From positions 1-27,075 of the forward strand of contig USFX01000007.1 in NCBI GenBank assembly GCA_900553965.1: 27,075 bases of DNA. The letters run 5' to 3'. The notes beneath the pieces are model-generated. The model saw only the letters and a program-made list of their open reading frames with translations, made no database searches and was not told where the DNA came from. Made by a program: the position numbers and the translations under genes. Within the stretch, counting starts at the first letter, position 1; each line of letters opens with the position of its first letter. The stretch comes from an uncultured Prevotella sp. (GTDB taxonomy: Bacteria > Bacteroidota > Bacteroidia > Bacteroidales > Bacteroidaceae). Below, piece by piece: positions 16,301 through 22,731 of this stretch.

Positions 16301-16932
16301 ATCTGCCGTTCACATCTCAGCCGGACGATGCCGTAATGCTCCTGCGACACCCAGATGTCGCCGTTGCGGTCTTCATGGATGGCGACAATCATGTCGTAGT
16401 CAATCACGTTGTTATTGTCCGCGGCGCAAAGGTGTCTCACGACTGCGGTCTTCTTGTCGTAGATGAACACGCCGTTGCCGTTGACCGACGCCCAGATGCG
16501 TCCTTTCCGGTCGGTGACGACAAAGACTTTAAGCGAGTTCACTAATGCGGCGACCCGCTCGTCATAGACATTAAAGCTATAGGTCCGGTCGCTGTTGCGC
16601 TCGCGGTAGACCACCATTCCGTCGCTGACCTTATAGCGGTTGCCCCTGTTGTCCGTCATCCATCCTTCCGCGTCCTTCCTCGTGTTCCGGCTCTTTGACT
16701 GATAATGGCGGAAGACGCTGTCGTTCATCAGACGGTATGAATATCCGTCATACTGCCACGTGTAATACTTTGAAGTGAGATAGAGAAAGCCTTTGCTGTC
16801 GCTGTCGATATATCTGATGTCGTTGTCCGGCAGTCCGTTTGTCGTGGAAAGATGGTAGGCCGTTATCTCTTCCGCTGCGAAAGAGACACCGGATGTCAAC
16901 AAGATGATGATGAGCAAAAACAGTTTCTGCAT
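13363..16932 (-). CDS. Hybrid two-component system sensor/AraC-family regulator (HTCS)
   Basis: A 1189-aa inner-membrane regulator joining a sensor kinase and response regulator in one chain, the class that controls polysaccharide-use genes in Bacteroidetes. In order: signal peptide or membrane anchor (residues 1-19); periplasmic beta-propeller repeats (Reg_prop type, for example DRNGDIWVSQEHYGIVRL and DSRGMVWLCANTGLYVF) to about 500; a Y_Y_Y domain (about 555-628, ending RDLKPGRYVFQVR); a membrane helix (about 635-655); a HisKA domain with FFTNISHEFRTPLT and phospho-acceptor His685; an HATPase domain (NLLSNAFKYTP, DTGVGIS); a receiver (EDD, acceptor Asp984 in LLTDVMMP, Lys in IGKPF); and an AraC helix-turn-helix (about 1085-1189). 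All key residues are present. Its placement among PL11 genes suggests an RG-I oligosaccharide ligand. It is divergent from the 1066-aa gene. Confidence 0.95.
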   Translation of the reverse strand: MQKLFLLIIILLTSGVSFAAEEITAYHLSTTNGLPDNDIRYIDSDSKGFLYLTSKYYTWQYDGYSYRLMNDSVFRHYQSKSRNTRKDAEGWMTDNRGNRYKVSDGMVVYRERNSDRTYSFNVYDERVAALVNSLKVFVVTDRKGRIWASVNGNGVFIYDKKTAVVRHLCAADNNNVIDYDMIVAIHEDRNGDIWVSQEHYGIVRLRCERQMVSVTFLDGERHSPAYSNVRMMQKQEDGTFLIANNTGSIMLADGAMRTFTPLKVPEENYLSACRDAEGRLWLGARQHGVLIEGRWFSGGRVDCIYRDGRGRMWTCGITNDLKILEYANGTVTERTVISGIAPRFMYEDSRGMVWLCANTGLYVFRPDELSDDKSRIRKVTSTPTRTAFEDSRHKMWIGTENKGLLIGSPDSRDETLFRILSSADGLPNNVVQGILETRDGTVCITTEDGCAIVDAKGKDVLRTIYFDNEMRRNFYNERCIAGLADGRTALGSLDGIVMVDTRGASPRQTGGTNLPVCITGMTINGIQTYEMTEDCPFNGDISDVREMTLKHNQNSITLFFSDFSYGDRMQTDYSYRMMGLDETWSTPSEYNFATFRDLKPGRYVFQVRHRRRGGEWITDEHLLTITVRPPLWATWWAMVLYGVAAAGIGLIVYRNARTMYRLRRDVEVERQLTEYKLRFFTNISHEFRTPLTIIKGAMERMRTQNVPGDMKMPLSNIQRSVGRMSRLINQLLEVRKMQNGKLSLTLQETEIVGFVRDIWESFADVAEEKHISRSFVTQEKTMMVFADRSSLDKIVHNLLSNAFKYTPNGGTVTLAVKHDRETLRLVVTDTGVGISPEKKKELFSRFVTGKVSADSIGIGLNLTWELVRTHHGTITHEDNPEGGCIFTVSLPVDRSSYAEKDFMRETSVLIDGGAVTQETATRYQEVAPPPMNDVRVLVAEDDTDVALLLRSVLGRYFIVDVAHDGVEAWERLQGPTDYRLLLTDVMMPRMNGYELIRKMRQDGRCSRIPIIMLTALESDEERAKALEEGVSAFIGKPFNTEVLVAQCVTLLTRTRENTAEVRPATDREAAVKPAGVPKLITEEKDRMFLKQLDSIIMERLGDATLDVETLSALFGMSKTPFNKRVKTLTGETPAAYVRRIRLQRAYDILTAPDNTMNVQQVATSVGFYNSQHFSVAFKNRFGISPKQCM

Positions 16933-16958
16933 AAGGTAGACGGTAATGGATTATGCGG

Positions 16959-16966
16959 CAAAGATA
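16959..16966 (-). promoter_or_regulatory. Putative -7 element for the HTCS gene
   Basis: The minus strand reads TATCTTTG, matching TAnnTTTG, 26 nt before the HTCS ATG at 16932. It lies next to the tandem 20-bp sites, so the regulator could also control its own gene. Confidence 0.55.
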
Positions 16967-16985
16967 GCATTTATTTCGTTGTTGC

Positions 16986-17025
16986 GCATGAAATCAAATA
17001 AAAAAGCACAAAAACAAATAAAAAA
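16986..17025. promoter_or_regulatory. Two tandem 20-bp sites in the HTCS/1066-aa divergent region (candidate HTCS operator)
   Basis: Positions 16986-17005 and 17006-17025 match at 17 of 20 bases (consensus about GCAYRAAAWCAAATAAAAAA) and abut exactly. They lie 16 bp upstream of the plus-strand -7 element at 17042, covering the -33 region, as expected for an activator touching RNA polymerase. Their A-richness means chance similarity must be considered, but the GCA...C-AAAT register is kept in both copies. Confidence 0.5.
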
Positions 17026-17041
17026 AGGAACTCCCGATATA

Positions 17042-17049
17042 TAATTTTG
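17042..17049 (+). promoter_or_regulatory. Putative -7 element for the 17103-24753 operon
   Basis: TAATTTTG within ATATATAATTTTGCGGC fits TAnnTTTG and is identical to the element at 6167, including the preceding TATA. It lies 53 nt before the ATG at 17103. No -33 TTTG is evident. Confidence 0.65.
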
Positions 17050-17102
17050 CGGCAGAAATCAAACAAAACCAGCTTTATAACTAATTTAAAACTATTAAGA
17101 AA

Positions 17103-20100
17103 ATGGTCAAACATCTATCTACAACAATCCTGCTTCTGGCATGCAGCCTGATGTCTCTTGCCGTCACGCAAGGAGACTATGTTTACACGAAGGCCGCCTG
17201 TTTCTATCTTTCAGGCCGCAACATGGTGGATAACGGCACGTTCAGCAACGGTCTCAGCGGTTGGACCACAGCCGCCGGCGAGGCCTTGAGCGGTGACGAC
17301 TTCTCCGTCGACGCCGGCGGCCCTGACGGAACCGGCTGCCTGACGGTGCTGAAGTACGGCACCAACAGTAGCGGTGCAAGCATCCTGAAGACCGTCCCCG
17401 TTCATGGAGGAAGGACTTACGTCATTACATATAAGGCGCGTTCCATGGAGAGCAGCAGCACGACGAGCGTCAGTGATGAGAAGACGAACTATCAGAACGT
17501 CTACTTCAACACCGACGGCACCTGCTCGCTCAAGTCCGCCGGCTTTGCAGCGATAGCGAAGACCAAGAGCTACACCTCCGGATGGACCGAGATAATCTAT
17601 AGCTACAGCCCTGCGTCAAACGGCTATATCGTGATCAACTTTTCCGGTCTTCAGGCCGGAGACAGCTTCACCGACTTCGGCGTGTTTGACGCATACGAGT
17701 GTGGAGACGACCGCCGGCTGAAGAAGCTCTATGACGTCGCCCGCCGTTTCCTTGACGACCAGCGTTTCCCTAACGGCAGGGACGAGTTCAGCGAGTTTGT
17801 CAACGGTGATATACTCGCCTCATACGAGGCCGGCATCCACGATGAGGCAACGATAGAGGACATAGAGTCGCTCTTCTATACAGACTACCTTGTCGCTTTC
17901 CTTGACGCCAACACCGTCAACTGCAACGCATACCTGAAGTACATGGACTTCGAGACCGGAATAACCGCACCGCAGTGGAAGGTCGGCAACATCGGCGGCA
18001 GCGATGCGTGGGTGTGTACTCCGGGAGCCGGAGACCGCTGGATGCTCATGCCGCCGTCATACGCCTCGCGCAGTCAGGAATTCTTCAACAGCGTCTATGT
18101 CGACTATCAGGTCGGCAACGGAACAACCGAGCTGAAGGACGGAGAGCTGCGCCAGACGGCAGACCTGCCTCCGGGAGAATATCTCTTCTCAATCCGTGGA
18201 CTGGGCTACCGCTTTGAGGGACGCACCTCAAATCCCGACTACGATTATGACATCGAGGGCACGTCGCTGTTCGTCAACGACGGCAAGACACAGGCAACTC
18301 CGCTTGAGGTCGGTCATGTGAACACCTTTTATACCATCGGAGAGGTGCGCGAAGGAGAGAAGGTCTCGTTCGGCGTCAGCATAACAGGCAAGCAGGGCCA
18401 CTGGTATTCCTTTGACGATGCCGAGCTGCGCTATATCGGCACTGACCCCTCGGTCATCGAGGAGTATGTCCTCGGCAAGGAACTGGCCGCCGCCCGCAAG
18501 TCTCTCCGTGAGGCGATAGACTCGGCTAAGACCGTCATCGCCATGCCCGACTATCTCTTTGAGAAGACGGCTTTCTCGGAGAAGATTGCCGCCGCGCAGA
18601 ACATATATGACAATTCCAGAGACATGGAGGAAATCACCACACAGTCGCGTGAGGTGCTCAACGGCATTGCAGACTATATCCACGCCAACGTCGGTTATAC
18701 CAATCTCCGCAATGACCTCGTCCATGCCAAGGCCATTGCCGGCGCAGACGAGACCCTCACGGCCGTAATCAATGCCGTCGACCGGTATTTCGCTGCCCTG
18801 ACCGAACGTCCGGACGACGCCGTCACCGAGAAGAACAAGGCGCTGCTCGACGCGGAGAACAACTTCCTGAAGGGCACGGCCAGCTACAGCACACCGATGA
18901 ATGTGCGCTTCTTCAACGAGACCTTTGCCAACGAGTCGTACGGCTGGGAGACAGACGACCTTGCCAACTGGAAGTATGTCAGTGACGACAGGTTCACGAC
19001 GGGACGTGCCATCCATGTGTGGCGTGGCGTGACGGCCCACGATGCGAAGTATGTATGGCAGGACGTGGAGCTTCCCGGAGCGGGCGTCTATGAGCTGTCC
19101 GCCGAGATAATCGCTCTCAATGAGCAGCAGTCGTCTGATTCGGAAGAGACGGGAGTCTATCTTATCGCCGGTGACGAGAAGCTGCAGGTGCACACCAAGA
19201 GCGCTCCGCAGACATTCACGATAAAGCTCACCGTCGGTGACGGCGCGATGATGCGAATCGGACTTGACGGCCGTGAAAATGCGGTCTGCAACACAATAAC
19301 GATGGGTAATGTCGTGTTAAGATACTATGGACCTGCCGACAAATATGACGAGGACTCCAAAGCCGGCGCAATCGCAGAAGCCAAAAAGGCGCTTGAGGAT
19401 GCCATAGCCGTCGCTCAAAACTATCTTTCTTCATCGCGCAATCCTAATGGTGTTGACACAAAGCCTTTCGCCGATGCCATCGCCACCGCCCGGTCGAAGA
19501 CAGACGGCACGCTTGAGGTCCTCAAGGAGGCAAAGGAAAGCCTCCTCAGCGCCCAGCGCCGGTTCATGCTCAGCGGTGTCTATCCGGCAGAAGGAACGTG
19601 CTTCGATGTCACGTTTGCCATCAATGACGCTGAGATGAACAATCCGGAAGCATGGACGGTGGAGGCCACGGAAGACCTCGTCTACAGTGAGGAAGGCGGA
19701 TTCTACGGATATTTCCGCGCCTCTTCCGGCAATGTCGGAACCATCGGACAGGATATGAAGAACATGCCGGCCGGCAAATATGTCGTTGAGGCAGACGCCT
19801 CGTTCCGTTGGGCAGCACCTTCCAACTTCCAGTTTGACTGGTATAATGGCACACGCGATATCTGGCTGTATGGTGCAAACGAGCGCGTACGCCTCAAGGG
19901 ACTTGTCGAGGGATATACCAATGACGACGTGAAGGACAATGTCCTTACCTACGATAACGGCGCCACACTCACGCTCTATGACTATACTCACGCCACGAAC
20001 ATCTTTCCGATACTTGACACGCAGGCCATTGAGAACAAGGTTGAGTTCCTGTATGACGGCGCTGAGGACCTGAACATACACATATATTATAATATACGTC

Positions 20101-20303
20101 AGTCCTCCGCTATATGGGTAAGTGCCTTCCGGCTCTATTTCCTCGGTGACGACAAGGGCAACTTGACGGGCATTGAGACCATAGAGACATCTGCCGCCGG
20201 TGCAGAGCGGGCTCAGACGATATACAACCTTGCAGGACAGAGGGTGCAGACGCCGCAGCGTGGCATATTCATCATCAACGGCAAGAAATATGTAATAAAG
20301 TAA
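17103..20303 (+). CDS. Large secreted modular protein of unknown function (possible pectin-binding protein)
   Basis: A 1066-aa protein with signal peptide MVKHLSTTILLLACSLMSLA. I recognise no catalytic motif. It reads as alternating modules: beta-rich, carbohydrate-binding-module-like domains at about 36-200 (NMVDNGTFSNGLSGWTT), 281-445 (YMDFETGITAPQWKVGN), 600-740 (FFNETFANESYGWETDD) and 825-1012 (CFDVTFAINDAEMNNPEAWT), separated by helical segments near 205-280, 450-595 and 750-822 with an A-K-x-x-L-x-x-A-I rhythm. The last ~30 residues (IYNLAGQRVQTPQRGIFIIN...KKYVIK) form a sorting-like tail shared with neighbouring genes. First gene of the probable operon with PL11 (12 bp gap) and GH2, and divergent from the HTCS. 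Binding pectin at the surface or outside the cell is inferred. A protein with unrecognised enzymatic activity is the alternative. Confidence 0.75.
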   Translation: MVKHLSTTILLLACSLMSLAVTQGDYVYTKAACFYLSGRNMVDNGTFSNGLSGWTTAAGEALSGDDFSVDAGGPDGTGCLTVLKYGTNSSGASILKTVPVHGGRTYVITYKARSMESSSTTSVSDEKTNYQNVYFNTDGTCSLKSAGFAAIAKTKSYTSGWTEIIYSYSPASNGYIVINFSGLQAGDSFTDFGVFDAYECGDDRRLKKLYDVARRFLDDQRFPNGRDEFSEFVNGDILASYEAGIHDEATIEDIESLFYTDYLVAFLDANTVNCNAYLKYMDFETGITAPQWKVGNIGGSDAWVCTPGAGDRWMLMPPSYASRSQEFFNSVYVDYQVGNGTTELKDGELRQTADLPPGEYLFSIRGLGYRFEGRTSNPDYDYDIEGTSLFVNDGKTQATPLEVGHVNTFYTIGEVREGEKVSFGVSITGKQGHWYSFDDAELRYIGTDPSVIEEYVLGKELAAARKSLREAIDSAKTVIAMPDYLFEKTAFSEKIAAAQNIYDNSRDMEEITTQSREVLNGIADYIHANVGYTNLRNDLVHAKAIAGADETLTAVINAVDRYFAALTERPDDAVTEKNKALLDAENNFLKGTASYSTPMNVRFFNETFANESYGWETDDLANWKYVSDDRFTTGRAIHVWRGVTAHDAKYVWQDVELPGAGVYELSAEIIALNEQQSSDSEETGVYLIAGDEKLQVHTKSAPQTFTIKLTVGDGAMMRIGLDGRENAVCNTITMGNVVLRYYGPADKYDEDSKAGAIAEAKKALEDAIAVAQNYLSSSRNPNGVDTKPFADAIATARSKTDGTLEVLKEAKESLLSAQRRFMLSGVYPAEGTCFDVTFAINDAEMNNPEAWTVEATEDLVYSEEGGFYGYFRASSGNVGTIGQDMKNMPAGKYVVEADASFRWAAPSNFQFDWYNGTRDIWLYGANERVRLKGLVEGYTNDDVKDNVLTYDNGATLTLYDYTHATNIFPILDTQAIENKVEFLYDGAEDLNIHIYYNIRQSSAIWVSAFRLYFLGDDKGNLTGIETIETSAAGAERAQTIYNLAGQRVQTPQRGIFIINGKKYVIK

Positions 20304-20315
20304 ATTAGTGATAAT

Positions 20316-22724
20316 ATGTTAGGATGTAGGATTGTTATTACCTGTGCGATGGCGCTGGCCTACGGGACTGCGGCCGTCGCACAGGAGACAACCAAGGCTT
20401 TCCCCCACGAGAAACTGTCTCGTGGGGTGGTGGCCACAAAGATGGCGGAAGGCAATCTCGTCAGCTGGCGCGTGTTCGCGACGGACAGCAAGGCGATGGC
20501 CTTCGACCTCTATGACGGACAGCGCATCGTGGCGAGCAATCTTAAAGTCAGCAATTATGCCGATACTCAGGGAACGCCGTCAAGTGTCTACCGCGTCGTG
20601 GCAAAGGACGGTGGGGTGGAGCAGGAGACTTCCGGTGCGGTGTCACCGTGGGGCGACATATTCACCACCGTCCGGCTTGACCGACCTGCCGGCGGCAAAG
20701 GCTATCATTATTTCCCGCACGACACCTCCGTCGGCGATGTCGACGGTGACGGCGAATACGAGCTCATCGTGATGTGGGACCCGGACAATCGCAAGGACAA
20801 CGGAGAGAGCGGCATTACCGGCAACCCTATTCTTGACTGCTATAAACTATCCGATTCATATACGAAGGCGACGCGGCTGTGGCGCATTGATTTGGGAAGC
20901 AACATCCGGGCCGGCTCCCATTACACTCAGTTTATGGTCTACGACTTCGACGGAGACGGCAAGGCGGAGATGATCTGCAAGACGGCACCGGGCTCGAAGG
21001 ACGGTGCGGGCAACTATGTCAGCGAGGCATCAGACGACACGGCTATAAAGAACGTCAACAACCGCCTGTCCTTTGTCAACGGCGACGGTCACATTCTGCG
21101 TGGCGCGGAGTTCCTGACCGTGTTCGACGGCATGACCGGCGCGGCGATACATACCGTCTGGTACACTCCCAACCGTGCCGGCGGAACCGGTGCTGCAGCC
21201 TCCCATCCGACTGACGCATCATTCTGGGGCGACGTCTACGGCAACAGGGCGGAGCGCTATCTGGCCTGTGTGGCATATCTTGCAGGTGCCGATGCCAATC
21301 CTTCCGCCGTGATGTGCCGCGGCTATTACACACGTGCTTACCTGTGGGCTGTTGATTTTGATGGGCAGAAGTTGTCCACACGCTGGCTTCATGCCTCGCT
21401 GTCGCCGTCGGAAGTACAGCTTACCGATAAGGGCGGCAGCACTCAGTCATGGACATATACCACCAATACCTCCGGCATTACCGGTTCCGGCAATACGGCT
21501 TACGGACAGGGATGCCACAATATTTCTGTTGCAGACGTAGACAATGATGGCAAGGACGAGATAATGTTCGGTGGCGCGGCCATTGATGATGACGGCTCAC
21601 TGCTTTACAGTACGGGCCTCGGTCATGGTGACGCGCAGCATCTTGGCGACCTGTTGCCCGACCGGCCGGGACTGGAGTTCTTTATGGTGCATGAGGATGC
21701 GCCTTACGGCTGGACTGTGCGCGGTGCCGCCCCGGGCGAGATTCTCATCCATGTCACGGGCAAGGACGACACCGGGCGCGGCATGTCGGCAGACGTAAAT
21801 GCCACGCGGCGCGGCCATGAGTTCTGGAGTTCCGACACGTATGATGTCTGCGGTGCTGACGGCAGCGTGATCAGTACGACGGCGGCAGCCCGTCCGAGCT
21901 ATTGTTTCCGCATATATTGGGACGGTGATGCCTACGACGAACTGCTCGACGGACTGAAACTTGAGAAGCCCACGGCCACAGACGGCAAATACCGTCTGGT
22001 GTCGCTCGGCAGATACGGCAACGCCGCGTCATACGGCACAAAGGCCAATCCCAATCTTTCGGCGGACCTGTTCGGTGACTGGCGCGAGGAGATAATACTC
22101 TTCTCAAAGACAGACTCCAGCGTCATCAATATCTTCTCGACCAATGTCGCCACCAAACTGCGGGTGCCGACGCTGATGCACGACCATCAGTACCGTCTCT
22201 CCATAGCGTGGCAGAACGTGGGCTACAACCAGCCGCCTCATCTCGGTTATTATCTCCTTGACTACATTTCGCCCCATTTCATCTACCGTGAGGGTTCAGC
22301 GAAGGAGCAGACCGTCAACTTTGGAGAGAGCATGAAGCCTGTTGTCTGCGACATGGAGAACTGTACCGGCGCCATCGTTTACCGCACATATCTTGACGGA
22401 ACGAACATAAAGTCATACGGCGTTCCCCCATGTTTCAATTTCACGAAGTCCCCGGACGGCTCTTTCTCCATAACGGGAACGCCCGATTCCAAAGGCCTTT
22501 ATGAAATTGTAGTGCGCTCCTCTGGCGGCGATTCGGGCGTAACACTGTCCGATACGATAAGGATTCTCGTACAGGATGCCGCCGGTATAGAGAGCGTCAA
22601 CAGTGAGAACAGCCGCAATGGCAACGACGCGGAGACCGTATATAACCTTTGCGGCATGCGTATGAACGGCTTGCCGGAGCGTGGCGGCATATATATCATG
22701 CGCGGAAAGAAATATGTAAGATAA
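20316..22724 (+). CDS. Rhamnogalacturonan lyase, PL11 family, with C-terminal extension and sorting-like tail
   Basis: An 802-aa secreted enzyme predicted to cut the RG-I backbone. The signal peptide is MLGCRIVITCAMALAYGTAAVA/Q. PL11 hallmarks: LSRGVVATKMAEGNLVSWR, SVGDVDGDGEYELIVMWDPD, NIRAGSHYTQFMVYDFDGD, GAEFLTVFDGMTG, GCHNISVADVDNDGKDE, YWDGDAYDELLDG, LFGDWREEIILFS and NVGYNQPPHLGYYL. After the catalytic region (ending near 650) comes a ~100-residue Ig-like stretch (PDGSFSITGTPDSKGLYEIVV), then the tail VYNLCGMRMNG...GIYIMRGKKYVR. It is 12 bp after the 1066-aa gene and 7 bp before GH2, so surely co-transcribed. It lacks the two large insertions of the 722-aa paralogue and so serves as a reference for them. 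Confidence 0.9.
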   Translation: MLGCRIVITCAMALAYGTAAVAQETTKAFPHEKLSRGVVATKMAEGNLVSWRVFATDSKAMAFDLYDGQRIVASNLKVSNYADTQGTPSSVYRVVAKDGGVEQETSGAVSPWGDIFTTVRLDRPAGGKGYHYFPHDTSVGDVDGDGEYELIVMWDPDNRKDNGESGITGNPILDCYKLSDSYTKATRLWRIDLGSNIRAGSHYTQFMVYDFDGDGKAEMICKTAPGSKDGAGNYVSEASDDTAIKNVNNRLSFVNGDGHILRGAEFLTVFDGMTGAAIHTVWYTPNRAGGTGAAASHPTDASFWGDVYGNRAERYLACVAYLAGADANPSAVMCRGYYTRAYLWAVDFDGQKLSTRWLHASLSPSEVQLTDKGGSTQSWTYTTNTSGITGSGNTAYGQGCHNISVADVDNDGKDEIMFGGAAIDDDGSLLYSTGLGHGDAQHLGDLLPDRPGLEFFMVHEDAPYGWTVRGAAPGEILIHVTGKDDTGRGMSADVNATRRGHEFWSSDTYDVCGADGSVISTTAAARPSYCFRIYWDGDAYDELLDGLKLEKPTATDGKYRLVSLGRYGNAASYGTKANPNLSADLFGDWREEIILFSKTDSSVINIFSTNVATKLRVPTLMHDHQYRLSIAWQNVGYNQPPHLGYYLLDYISPHFIYREGSAKEQTVNFGESMKPVVCDMENCTGAIVYRTYLDGTNIKSYGVPPCFNFTKSPDGSFSITGTPDSKGLYEIVVRSSGGDSGVTLSDTIRILVQDAAGIESVNSENSRNGNDAETVYNLCGMRMNGLPERGGIYIMRGKKYVR

Positions 22725-22731
22725 CAACGAT

